Origin: Gongronella butleri
Lineage: Eukaryota > Mucoromycota > Mucoromycetes > Mucorales > Cunninghamellaceae
Assembly (NCBI GenBank): GCA_025201375.1
Contig: JAIWZP010000018.1
Coordinates: forward strand, 310,001 to 374,000
DNA: 64,000 nt
Reading direction: 5' to 3'
The translations under genes and the position numbers were made by a program. Of the stretch, positions 11,733 to 23,211 are shown piece by piece. How positions within the stretch are numbered: position 1 is the stretch's first letter; every line of letters starts with the position of its first letter. The notes beneath the pieces were generated by a model. That model was not told the origin of the DNA. It ran no database searches and saw only the letters and a program-made list of their open reading frames with translations.

Positions 11733-14234
11733 ATGACGACAATCGTGCAAGATGACAAAAAACAAGGCATCGAGCCCTATTTGGACGATGCCACGACCAT
11801 GCCCTTGAACGAAAAGCTTGATCCCGCAGCGCCCACGCAGGAAGACTGGGCCACATTGAGAGAGGTCCCCGACAATGTGCCAAAAGCCGCTTTTCTCATC
11901 ATCCTTGTCGAGTTTTGCGAGCGTTTCACGTACTATGGCTTGAGCGGTCCCTTTCAAAATTATATTCAGCAGGTAAATGATCAACCATGAAAAAGGAAAC
12001 CATGTCAATTAATCGCTGTCTCCCCCTTCCTCCCTTTTCTTTGGTTTTTTTTTTTTACTAGCCCCCTCCTCCATCTTGTAAGTAATTGACCCCTTGTAGC
12101 CGCAATTGGCTGACATGCTTCCTTTTTTCATGCAGACCCGGCCGAGATGCCCGGTGCCTTGGGGCGTGGACAGCAAACGGCGACAGCATTGACGACATTT
12201 TTCCAATTCTGGTGCTATTGCTCGCCCATCATCGGGTAAAACGAAGCAATTGGAGGCTACGGAAGAAGACACGAGCTCATTTTTTTCTTTTACTTTTTTT
12301 CACGCGCCTCCAGTGCCATCATTGCTGATCAGTATCTTGGCAAATACAAGACTATTCTCTTATTTTCTTGCGTTTATCTTGTGGGTTTGATTATTCTGGT
12401 GACGACGTCCATACCTCCTGCCATTGACAGCGGCGCGGCGTTCCCAGGCTTCATTGTGTCCTTGATCGTCATTGGCTTTGCCACTGGTAAGAGACATAAA
12501 TCGACTAAATTTGGTGCATTTTGGACGCTTTTCGCCTTTTTGTGTGCCAAATGCGATTCAAAAAAAAAATACACAGCTGATGACCGTCGTCTCATTCAAA
12601 CGATATTGCATCAAATAATGGAACACGCGCCATTGACTGGGAAAATAACGAGAACAAGGAAATTGACGCGTCTTTCTCCCTTTTTTTAAAGGTGGTATCA
12701 AGAGCAATGTGTCTCCATTGGTGGCTGAACAATACCCTGTGAATCAGCCATTTGTGCGCACGACGTCCACTGGCGAGCGCGTGATTGTGACGCCACAAGC
12801 GACGTACCAGCGCATCTTCAACATGTTTTACCTGGGTATCAATTGTGGGTCGCTGGCATCCATTGCCACGACACTCCTCGAGAAGAACGTGGGCTTTTGG
12901 GCGGCATACCTGCTGCCGACATGCGTTTTTATTCCCGGCATCATCCTCGTTGTGCTGGGCAAGCGCTTTTACATCATCACCGCGCCGCGCGGCAGCATTT
13001 TTGTCGAGGTGTGGCACGCGCTCCGCCTGTCTTTCAAATACGGCCTCGAGGGATGCAAGCCGTCCGTGCTCCGCAAGAACCACCCCGAAGTAGCCGCAAA
13101 AGCAACGTGGGATGACACTTTTATCGATGAATTGCGACGCACCCTGCGTGCCTGCCTCGTCTTTTGCTGGTACCCCATCTATTGGCTCTGCTACTCGCAA
13201 ATGACAAACAATCTGGTGTCCTTGGTCGCCACCACGCAGGTAAAATCAAAAGAAAAAGGAGGGGGGGAAAAGAAAAAATCAAGAAAATCAAGAAAATGAC
13301 GACTGACGTGCCGTCCGCGCCTCCCTTTTTTTTTTTTTTCTTGTTGGCAGACGGGCAACGTGCCCAATGATATCATGCAGTGCATCAACCCATTGACCCT
13401 GATCATCTGCATTTTGCTAGGTAAAAGGGCACGTTTTTCACCGTTCCGCGGCATCTCACGTGTTTTTTTTTCTTGTAGCGTATGTCGATTTCCGCCCCAA
13501 TGGCATTGTTTCAGAGAGGATCATGTTTTGCGATGGAAGGGTGGATGCTCACGGATTTTTTTTTTATTTTTGGATGGATAGGGATCGTGTGCTTTACCCA
13601 TTTTTGCGCAAGATTGGGCACCCCATGCGTCCAATGGCGCGCATTACGTGCGGCTTCGTGTTTGCATCGCTTGGCATGGCATACACGGCGGGCATTCAGC
13701 ACTACGTGTACATTTCGCCGCCTTATTACGAAGATGTCACCGGGCGCAAAAACAATGTCAGTGCCGCGCTGGTGATCCCATCGTACGTGCTGATCGGCAT
13801 TTCCGAGGTTTTTGCTTCAATCACTGGCCTGGAATATGCCTTTAAAAAGGCACCCGAGAAAATGAAATCGCTCGTCATGGCCATGTACCTGTTCACCAAT
13901 TGCTTTGTAAGTAGATGAAAATTGAAAAAAAAAAAAAAAAATCCAGCAGCTAATATATGCATTCATTTAGGCGGCCATTTTAGCGTTTAGTCTCGTGTCG
14001 GTGGCGGTGAATCCCAAGCTGCAATGGATGTATGCCGGGATCAGCATTGCCATGTTTGTGTGTGCGATTCTCTTTTATGTGTGTCATGGCCACAATGACA
14101 AGACCGATGCCGAGGAAGACAACATGGTGCGCGATCTTGATGAAAAGGCGGCCTATGAGGAGAACCAGGTGCTGCACCACGCGGCAGTGCTGCAGGATGT
14201 GGTGGAAGCTGACGGAATCGCCGAAAGGCGCTGA
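11733..14234 (+). CDS. PTR2: Ptr2-type proton-coupled oligopeptide transporter
   Basis: POT/PTR2 transporters import di- and tripeptides with protons across the plasma membrane. Exons: 11733-11972, 12062-12077 (16 nt), 12136-12235, 12314-12486, 12692-13239, 13351-13420, 13479 (single nucleotide, proposed), 13582-13906 and 13971-14234, giving 578 aa in frame. Family signatures are VEFCERFTYYGLSGPFQNY, PGALGRGQQTATALTTFFQF, GAIIADQYLGKYKT, then DRVLYPFLRKIG, EVFASITGLEYAFKKAP and AVNPKLQWMY. Many hydrophobic segments are visible, in line with 12 membrane spans. The C-terminus is acidic and cytosolic. If the 13480-13581 segment is retained, 34 in-frame residues without a stop are added just before DRVLYP. 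The identification is secure; the exon arrangement around 13421-13581 needs cDNA. Confidence 0.93.
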
Positions 14235-14950
14235 GCGGACTTCTTTTTTGAGCGACACTTGATTCCAGTCGTCCATTCCAAATTTATTTTTTTTCCCCTT
14301 GTGTTGTGTGCGCCATGAGGCGGCATTGGAAATGAGCCACGTGCTCCTCCGCGCCCATGGATTCCCTCCATTGGTGCTGACGTTTTTACCTCCATCCGAT
14401 TTTGCTCATTGAACCCAAGACGTCATCACCAAAAAATAAACATCTAGACCTTTGCTTTTAGCTCAATTGACCCGGTCCAAGGCGAAAAAAAGAGAGAAAG
14501 AAAAGGCTTGGCAAAAAAAAAGTGGGAAAGGACGCGTGCCCTGGACGACGCGTCGCCTCGTGTGGAATGGATGCCCTGAGGAGAGAAATGCATGATTTTT
14601 GTGTTCATTCCCCATTGTGACAGTGGGGGGAGGGGAACAAGACGTATTTGATCATGCCCTGCTTTTTTTTTTTTTTTTTTTTGAATTGATTGTTCCAAAT
14701 GAAGGTTGCACAAAACATTTTGGGAGAAGGGGTGGTGTTTTTTTTTTGGAGCGGAGAGGGATCCGCAGGGTTCGCAGTTGACGGGCAGACAAAAGATGGA
14801 TAAAGGCATTGGTCATCCTTTTTTTGGCTTTATTTCATCCTCTTTTTGCTTCTTTTTTTTTCTTTTTTCTTTTCGGTTCACTTTTTTTTTTTGCGACGCC
14901 TGGCCGCGCCCCCCCTCGGTTGTCAATTTCTCTTTTTTTTCGTATGAGCT

Positions 14951-16581
14951 ATGCAAATAGATAGATCCACCAGCTCCTCGAATAAGGCTCGTCGCCGGCC
15001 TTCCTATATCAACCTTGCAGGCACGCAGGCGGTGCAGGACGACCTGCTTTCGCCTCGTACGCCAAAGTCTATAAGCAAGTCGCGCCGCGGGTCTGTTGCC
15101 GGCGTCGAACAGGGCGCGGTGCAGGACGCATTCGAGGCCAAGGTGCCTACACGGTCCGACAGCCTCAAACGATTGCAAAAAAAGGGGGAATCCAGCGGCA
15201 GCGGCCATGCAACGGGGCCAATGGCTCCATTGGCGTCTGAAGCGGCTCTTTCATCGCCACCATTGCTTTCCGATCGCACGACACCCGCTTATTTTGACAT
15301 GGACTCTGTGCCGCTTGCAGCTGTGGCTGCCATGACACCGGCGGCCCAAGCCGTTGCCGCCCATTTGCGTGCCCAACAATCGTCGCATCCATCCACGCCC
15401 AATTACACGCACGCTTTCCAGCGACTGTCCGTCAATGACCGCGCATTGCCTTCCAACAAAGCAACCGCATCGCCATCGTCCTCGTCAAAGACCTCCTCCA
15501 GCACCAGCAATAGCAGCGGATCGCGCCATTCTCCCAATCGCCAGCGTGCTTCGTCCATTTCAAGCATCAGCGACGCAAAGACCTCCATGCCCTCCACCTT
15601 TGACGGCCACACCATGTATCGTGTCAAGGCCGCACACTCCCACCACGGGAAAAAACGCGATCATCATGATGATTATGCGCATCCTGACATTTCAGTGCGT
15701 CAAATTCGCAAAGAAGGCCTCAAAGCTTTGCTTAGAGCACGCGTGCCCTTGTGCTACTTTTTGTTCCACTTGTTGGAAGAGTACAGCCACGAAAATTTGG
15801 TAAGAAAAAAATTTTGAGAAAAAAAATCTTGTGTTGCTCACCCTTTTTCTTATTTTTTTCCCCCAAAAGTTTTTCCATATCGAATTGGAGCAATACGAAT
15901 CGTTCGAGTACATTTCCCTGGTGCAGCAGCTGGCGACGGCGCAGCACATTTATAACACATACCTCACCCGCAACAGCCACTTTGAAGTCAATTTAGACGA
16001 CCGTGTGCGTCGGCAAGTCAAGGAGGCTTTGGAACGCAAGGATGTAAGCACGTGCTTTGAGACTGCCAAGCGCTCCGTCTATTCTTTGCTCGAATCCAGC
16101 TACATGCGCTTCCTCACCACCAAGATTTACCAGCGGATGCTCAAAGATTGCGGTAAAAAAACGAAAAAAAATTTATTGCCATTATCCCCCCTTTTTTTTT
16201 TTACTGATTATGATTACGATTGCTTTTATAGGTGAATCGACGACGCATTACAAAGAAGAAACGCGGTATGCGGCGGTCAATGTGCTGTTGGCATATATTG
16301 AGCGTGAACACAACATGATTTACACGAATCCGCTGACAGACACGCCCGTGTTCCAGAGCGTGTCGCAGACGACGCGCCGCCGCCACGAGCTGATCAAATC
16401 GATGATTCACGAGTTTTGCCGCACGCTTGTCGGCGTCGAATTCAGCTATTATCGTCTTGATCCAGACACCATGGAGCAGCAGCTTGTTCAGGCCGAATCA
16501 TCGCGCACGCCGTCACCACAAGAGTCAAAGTCGCCTCGCCTGTTGCCATTGCCAAAGTTTGACTTTTTGAAACGTAAATAG
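14951..16581 (+). CDS. RGS-domain protein
   Basis: RGS proteins speed GTP hydrolysis by heterotrimeric G-protein alpha subunits and so switch off receptor signalling. Exons are 14951-15799, 15870-16152 and 16232-16581 (493 aa). The N-terminal 230 residues are Ser/Thr/Pro/Ala-rich and low-complexity, with several Ser-rich clusters. The RGS-like helical region runs from about 255 to 440: LLRARVPLCYFLFHLLEEY, NLFFHIELEQYESFEY, IYNTYLTRNSHFEVNLDD, the ETAKRSVYSLLESSYMRFL helix, and a long conserved tail ending near FSYYRLD. No membrane segments, DEP or PX domain are seen, unlike yeast Sst2 or Mdm1. The C-terminus is Ser/Pro-rich, then basic (FDFLKRK). The domain call rests on pattern recognition; which G-alpha it controls is unknown. 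Confidence 0.72.
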
Positions 16582-17519
16582 ACCACTTCTCCATCTTCAT
16601 CATGCCCCCCCAGTCCTACTACACATCACCCGAAATCCTCATTTGCACAACACCATACGGCCCCCTTCTGCACCAATTCTTTCGTAAGCATCTTTTCTCC
16701 TCTCCTCCCTCATCTTATTATTCTATGCCATGGCCCCATTTTCTCTCGCTGCTTGCTTTCACTCGCTCGTGTATCATACGACACAACAAAAAAGCCCCTT
16801 TGTAATGTATTTGTAGTTGACTATTTTTTTTTGGTTTCTTGGGTCGCCACCCTCTGTTTAGCTTCTCTTTTGTATGAATTATTATTATGCAATACCACAT
16901 GTTTTTTCTCATGCTTTCCAATTGCCTATTATTTGGCGCACACGCCGAAAAAAAAAAAAGCTGGCACTGCTTGCTCTCCGCACACTCCAATGTAGCCTGA
17001 ATGTATTCAAATACAAACATGCATCCTCTTTTTCTAATTTTATCCACAAAACCACTCATATCATTTATGAGACACGCGCATAACACATGAAAAAGATTAA
17101 TTTTGCAAACATGGCGCCGCAGATGCCTTGTTTGCAGTGTATTTCATGGGTTGAACATTAAACACAAACCACGACAGAGGACGATAAAGTCGTATGAATG
17201 AATCGAAACATAACATTTGATGCAGTGCTTGACATTCGACTTAAAAACAAGAAATAACGCTTTAAAATTGCGATTTTCCGGGCACCCACCTAATTGACAC
17301 CCCTTTTTTTTATCGCACAGCACGCGGCAAACAGGGGCTTCCAGTACGCACAGCGCATTTGAAACGCATCAGTTCAACCACTATTGTGGAGGGAGATAAA
17401 ATGTCCAAAATGGCATTTATTCGAATTTGCTGGGACCACTGTGATCTGGCCCTTGTTAAATTTGCCCGAACGTGAATTGCCAGGCCAGAAATGCTATTCG
17501 GGTATGACTTGCAGACTTT

Positions 17520-17745
17520 CAAACGTCATTTAGGCGCGCCGCACGCAAATCAAAATTTAGCCACGGCGAGGCGCTGAAACCAAAATTAAAAATCAGGTCT
17601 TCAGAATTCTACCAAACTCTCCAACAAGAAAAGAAGCATGGAGAAACCACGGAAAATGTCAAAAAAGAGCGGGGTCCACTTGCTCGTTGATGAGCAATCC
17701 GTGATTTTCGATTTAATTTCAACGTTGAATTGCACGAGAAGAACG
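17520..17745 (+). repeat. dispersed repeat D, copy 1
   Basis: This segment matches the reverse complement of 61255-61490. Shared stretches include CAAATCAAAATTT, the CAGAATTC region, and TCAAAAAAGAGCG versus GCAAAAAAGAGCG, followed by a related stretch ending in GTGATTTT. One frame in both copies reads KKSxVHLLVxEQxVI, but it is broken on both sides, so coding is not supported. It is an old diverged repeat, possibly a decayed transposable element. Confidence 0.55.
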
Positions 17746-19232
17746 CGTCCATCGAGCCGTGCCGACGCGTCCACAAGTAAGAGGGATACCAGATGCATGG
17801 ATTCGATAGTGAACAGGCGCGTGCAAATTGACGTTTGACGCGCTTTATCACGCGTCGAAAAACATATATGGTTTTGAAACCGTGACAATGATGCCAAAAA
17901 TTCACTTTTTTTATAGATCATCAATGTCCACGTATGCAGTAATCGATACTCATTCTAATGGTACATGTTTCGTGGCTCTGTGGCCATTTTTCGTCGACTT
18001 GGACTTGAGACGAGTAAATGAGACAAATTGCATTTTACGCGACAACCAGTCAATGCACGTCATGTTTTTCTTTGATTTTCATCAGTGAATGAGGTGCGTT
18101 TACCATGGGGCTGAATGGCGAGGCTATCTGAGGACCTAAGTTTGACCATTTTCAAGTTCGCGACTGTATCCCCGTGAAAAATCGCGCTTTTTGATGTTCG
18201 TGATAGCGCGCCATCGAGTGGCCGCATCACAACGTGAGCGAGCTTATTTGAAAGAGAAGCGCTGGAAGAGCAGATTCAGTGAGTTGCATTCCTTGCAGGT
18301 TGCAAATTCATCAACAGACGACGGAAATACAGTAAAAAAGCCCCAAAAACGAGTTTCTCGGCAACAAGTTTGCCCCTCTGTCTTTAATACACAGCGTGCC
18401 ACTACCATTGCATGACCCCCTAAACGCATACATCATGTTGGCTGCTCATAAGCTAAAGTAGTGTTGCGCGAGGCATCAAAATGCTAATAGAAAATTGAAT
18501 TCGCTATTACTGGTGGTGCAGTGCTTCGATCTTTTTCAAATTTCGACCAGCCACACATTCTGCATGCAAGAAGCATGATGAAGAATTTGAGATTTCACGG
18601 CCATGGTGCTGTAAATAAATAGTCGAAATGCTGCATGCAATGGATCCCTGTGACCAATGCGCCACCAGAGACCCCTACATCCGGGCGGTGCACCACCAAA
18701 GACCTTTGACCAGCCGGCGCGCTTCCAAGCACGCATGAATTTTAGCCCAAGATGGAGATCAAACGAGCTTTTGTTCTTATTCGGTTGATTTTCAAGGGTT
18801 TCCAGAGATTGCCGCGCCACGGATTGCGCCTCATCACGTCACCAAATTGGCACGCCAGCAACAAGGGACGCCTCACCAGTACATGGTCTAAATTTGGGAC
18901 CAAACGCTCATGGCGCGTCGATGACGAACAGAGCGCGAATTCTAGAATACTGTAATTCTAAAATTCGTATTTGGCGGCTATCCAGCGCGCTTTCTACAGT
19001 ATTTTCGTCGGGAAGTCCATCGCGACAGGGACGCGTGCCAATGCGCAGCCATCCTAATAATGAAGCCGAAAAATGGCAATTCATGCATTACGTCACACAA
19101 ATCTCCCTTGAATCCCGCGCAAGAATGGTCCAATTGCAAGATGAAGTCAACCTGGAACAATGATAAATTTAGCAACTGCTTCACATCGCCAGGCAGTCTC
19201 CACGCTGCTGAAAAATGTAGCACGGGATGCAC

Positions 19233-19235
<3 letters not shown>

Positions 19236-19273
<38 letters not shown>
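19236..19273. repeat. 38-bp poly(A) tract
   Basis: A long A run in noncoding sequence. It may mark a retroposon tail or simply reflect the A/T homopolymer expansion seen across the window. No target-site duplication was recognised around it. Confidence 0.8.
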
Positions 19274-19275
<2 letters not shown>

Positions 19276-20258
19276 GAAACGGGCATGCAAACCATGAGCC
19301 GCGTTCCTTGCAGCATGAAAGATGCACACGCGCAGAATATAAGAGTCCGTCATGCTGCAAAAAAAGGCAAGGGCATCTGGAAGTGTGTTCCTCGAGCAAA
19401 ACATGCCAAATAGTTGATTTCACGTAGCATTGGCGTTCCGCCTCCGTCGCACAGACCATTTTTTTCTTTTAAGAATGTGGGCATGTTCGTCCTACCTTGC
19501 TCCTCCTTGACAAGCAGCTTTGGATCAGCAGGATCCAAAACAATGGGTTGGCCCTTGCTGATCATGGTTTAAAAGATGGGGGAGGGGGAAAGTGGCAAGC
19601 CGCGTTTTCTTTGCCGGCACCGTCGCCTTTTGCCCCGCGTGAGAGGATGGCGACGCCGCGCTTGAGTCGATTTTTTTTTTTTGACAATAAACTGTAAGCG
19701 TATGCGAAAACCATGTGATGCCTAATTTTGATCTCATTTTGTGGGCTGCACATGTCGTCAGCATAGAAAGGAGGGAGGATCCTCTCTTTTGCTTTTTATG
19801 GGCAATCAAGGTTTGCCCTCAGCAATGGGCCCGTCAAGAGAAAACTCACACTTGCTTAAGTGGTGTGTCTGGCTGCCGCCCTTTCTCCTTTTTTTTTCAT
19901 TTCATTTCTTTCCACTTTTTTTTTTTATTTTCCCTTGTTTTTTATTGACTATTGCCCTGCGCGAGCACCCTTAGATCATTTTTGCTCGTTTCATCGATCG
20001 TTTGCCTAGCTTGACGACTTCCACCCGCCTCAATTGCCGTCCGCCCTCCCCCCGCTCCCTTGTCCCACGCTAACCACGCAATATACACACGCCCACAACA
20101 CACGCACAAACGCCTGCTTTTTGACGTGAAAAAAAATATGTAAGGCTAATCGTAGAACGGGTTGAAAACGCAACCTTGCGGATGGCCATGGACGCTGATC
20201 TTTTTTGGCGGCTCCGCTTTAGACTGCACCCTGCATTGCATGCTTCTTTTTTTGATCC

Positions 20259-21712
20259 ATGCCTGATACCAGCCCCTCCAATCGCCACCTCGGCCACGTC
20301 AAGTTTTTTGATGCCAACAAAGGTTATGGTTTCATCATTCCACGCGTTCAATACAGCCCGGACCGCATAGAAGGTAAAGCGACGGCCAAACAGGCTCCCA
20401 CGGCTCTCAACGGATGCGCCGCAAGAAAAGCGCGCTCTAGTTTTGCGTCGCGCTCAACGCCCTACCCCTTTTTTTTCTATCATTCAGAGGTGTTTGTGCA
20501 CCATACAGCCATTCAGAATGAAGGCGGCTTTAAAAGCCTTTACGAGGTAGGACGAGTCAGGCGACACAGGCAACAGTGAAGTTGCTGCAGCCATGAAGGA
20601 ATTCACACTCACCTTTTTTTTTTCCTTTTTCTTTTTGGCTTCCAAATTAGGGTGAAGAGGTAAATGAATGGATGCGGAGAGGAGGGAGGGGGAGAGGAAG
20701 GAGGGCGCAAATGAGATGGCTATGTAAATGAGACGGAGGGAAGAAAAAGATAAAAAAAAAGGAGGCAATTGACTTTTTTTTTGCCATGACAATTGCGTGA
20801 GACTTGGATGGGCTGTTGAGAGGCGCAGCTGACCTAGTCGACTGACACCTTTTTGTCTTTTTATCCATTTCCAGGTGGAATACGACCTGATTGAGCGGCC
20901 AAAAGGCTTGCAAGCCGCCAATGTCACCGGGCCAGGCGGCAAGCCCGTCAAGGGCGACCCGTTTTATTCAAGGACCAGGTACAAGGCACAAAAAAAAAAG
21001 CACCCGAGCGCCCTATTTGAGCGTCAATGCCCTTTTTTTTTTCTCCTCAACTCCCCTGCAACCCGTTGGTCAATGGGCTCACACCTCCCTCTTTTTTTTT
21101 CTCTCTCTTCTCCCGTGCAAGCCAACCTCGGCCCAAATTGGCGATTCCAACTTACGAGCAGCAACCACCGCTCTCATACCCGGTCTTTGATGGTAAATTT
21201 GCTTGGTGTTTGACGCGTCCATGCGCGGATTCTTCGTCCTCTGACGCGTTTTTTTTTTTTTCTCATTTTTTCATTTTTTATTTTTCATGAGCACAGGCTA
21301 CCCGTTCCCTGCGCCTGGCTATTACCCATACATCATGACGTATTCGCACATGGGTCCGCCGTCGCCATTCATGTCGCCGCCGCCGGCTTTCTCCATGCCG
21401 CCGGCGTCACATGGACGGCCATTGGTGTCTCCCACCGCGTCGTTTCCTCCGCCTCCGCATGGCTTCCACCCCGGGATGCCCAATCATGTTTTTCTGAGCA
21501 ACATGGTGCCGCCGCCAGCCGCCATGCAACAAAATGGGTCATGCAGCAGCACCACTTTGGTGTACACGACCACCGCTCCCATGACATCGTCGCCGCCGCC
21601 CATGCCTTTCCCTTCCCAACAGCACCAACACTTTGCTGGACCTTTCCATGCACACCCAGTACCACCCATGTCCCCCGTCCACACGAGTGATTCGTCGTCG
21701 TCGTCGTCATGA
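20259..21712 (+). CDS. cold-shock-domain nucleic-acid-binding protein
   Basis: Cold-shock-domain proteins bind single-stranded RNA or DNA and act in translation or mRNA stability. Exons: 20259-20373, 20488-20546, 20651-20659 (9 nt), 20875-20978, 21122-21192 and 21297-21712 (257 aa). The domain spans residues about 10-90: GHVKFFDANKGYGFIIP (RNP1-like), EEVFVHHTAIQ (RNP2-like), FKSLYEGEEVEYDLIERPKG and QAANVTGPGG. The 9-nt exon encodes GEE and restores the domain exactly. The C-terminal 140 residues are Pro/Met/Ser/His-rich with Tyr and end in a Ser run, a likely disordered tail. Fungal proteins with an N-terminal cold-shock domain and a Pro-rich tail are known; the specific target is unknown. 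An AATAAA lies at 21971. Confidence 0.9.
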
Positions 21713-21970
21713 GCCCCAAATGATCGATCTCTTTTGCTCACCCCCTCCCCTCTCCCCTCTCACACTCATGTTTTCTCCTTTTTTTTTTCCTCACTCTCTC
21801 GTTCTTTCTTTTATACAATTCATCTTTTTGCTCCTCTTTTTTTCCGTCATCATTCCACCTTGCCCCCTTGTTCAAATCATCTTGATCCCAATTCTACCCT
21901 TTTTTTTCTCGCTCGTTTCCCCCCTCCCCACCGCACCCCCATTGTATTCATGCAACCCGCCTTTCAGAAG

Positions 21971-21976
21971 AATAAA
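21971..21976 (+). terminator. AATAAA poly(A) signal of the cold-shock gene
   Basis: This canonical hexamer lies about 260 bp past the stop codon of the cold-shock gene, after a long pyrimidine-rich 3' region, and only about 30 bp before the end of the convergent minus-strand gene. The two transcripts probably end very close together. Assignment is positional. Confidence 0.4.
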
Positions 21977-22002
21977 AAAAAAGACACATTATAATTGTAA
22001 AT

Positions 22003-22806
22003 CTATTCTTCAAACAGGGCGTCGGCTGAGGGAATGTCAACATGCTTTGGGGGAGGGAAATACGGTTGCACAGGATCGGTAGTGCGCTTGGACTGGATCA
22101 AAAAAAAAGGGGGCGATTGAGCATGGCAAACATAGTTCAATTGCCACACGCACAACATAAAACTTACGAGAAAGGGTATGGGTAGCGAGGGCAATTGGCT
22201 CGTGCTTTGCGCCACAACCTTGTCCACCTCATCTACATTCGCGGCCACCTGTGCGAGCGTCGTGCTGATTGTCTGAACGACACGCTAATCGCGTCAAAAG
22301 AAACAAAAAATAATTAAAAAAGAGCGCTTCCCACACAGTCTGATTTTTTGACGTCTTGTTGGTTTTTTTTTACCTCAATTTGATCAATTGTGTCAAAAGC
22401 GCCCTGTAGGCTAGCCGACTGCTCTTGTAGCTTGGCAAGCGCTTGTCGACAGCTTGTCGTGTCCGTTTGTATCTGCATAAGAAAGCGCCAAAAAAAAAAA
22501 AAAAAAAACGTAAGTCGCTCCCATTTCAAGACTTGTAAGCGAATTGGCGTTTTTTTTACCTGTGTCAATGCTGCCGTCGTGTTTTCTATTTGCACCTGGC
22601 ACTGACTTGTTTGCCGCTGGACCTGATCAACCTAAGCGTTTGCAAAAAGAACCAACGACAATAAAAAACGGTGTTGAGCCGCGTTTTGATAAGAAAAAGA
22701 CGCTGTGTACGCGTTTTACCGTCGTTTGCGCTGTCTTTGGCACTTGGTGTCGAGTGGCCAGTTCCAGGGCGGCCGATTTCAATAGGGGATCTTGCGTGTC
22801 AGGCAT
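22003..22806 (-). CDS. small coiled-coil protein, possibly BLOC-1/BORC-like
   Basis: Five exons on the minus strand: 22806-22720, 22631-22560, 22472-22374, 22284-22168 and 22092-22003. They give 154 aa, and every junction is GT-AG and falls between codons. The protein is almost wholly helical with heptad spacing of hydrophobics: DQVQRQTSQCQVQIENTTAA, ALAKLQEQSASLQGAFDTID and VVQTISTTLAQVAANVDEVD. It then turns into a Pro-rich tail (LPSLPIPF, VQPYFPPPKHVDIPSADAL). Small helical subunits with this shape occur in BLOC-1 and BORC complexes of endosomes and lysosomes, but no signature residues settle the family. It is convergent with the cold-shock gene. The gene model is good; the function is a guess. 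Confidence 0.6.
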
Positions 22807-23211
22807 TATCACGGAGTAAAAAAAGTAGAAAGAAACACAATAAAAAACGAGCTCGGCGTCGGCTGAACCCAAAATAAAGTCAAGCGAGGGCAGGGTTTTT
22901 TGTGCGCAAGTCCGCAAAATCCAGGTGCAACGTTGGGCAAGAAAAAAAAAAAAAGGAGAAAAGGGGGAGAATTTAGTCCTGCTCGCCGAGCTTGAACCAG
23001 CCATTTGGCATTTATTTTGCAGTAAAATGGAAATTTGGTGTGATCCTGCCACTGAAAAGGGAAACAATGTCATCAAGAATAAACGAAATCAAGGGAAACA
23101 ACAAAAAGGGGACAATTTCAACCGGGAATTGCGGCGCCAAATATGTACACAAGAGAAATAAAATAAAACCGGAGGAGAAGCAAAAATAAAGAAAAAAAAA
23201 AAGAAACAGGG

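Larger units (their letters stand above)
16582..20258. other. gene-poor interval
   Basis: No gene with convincing exons was found here. Just after the RGS stop the sequence is pyrimidine-rich. From about 17100 to 19000 it resembles old repeat DNA; 17520-17745 has a diverged inverted match at 61255-61490. A 38-bp A run sits near 19236-19273. The last 300 bp before the cold-shock gene are pyrimidine-rich, as in several promoters of this window. Short ORFs exist but show no family features or paired splice sites. Confidence 0.6.

Noticed and set aside
19350..19565. Minus-strand ORF starting MISKGQPIVLDPADPKLLV
   Set aside because: The first 23 residues look protein-like, but the best downstream acceptor leads straight to a stop and no partner exons were found.
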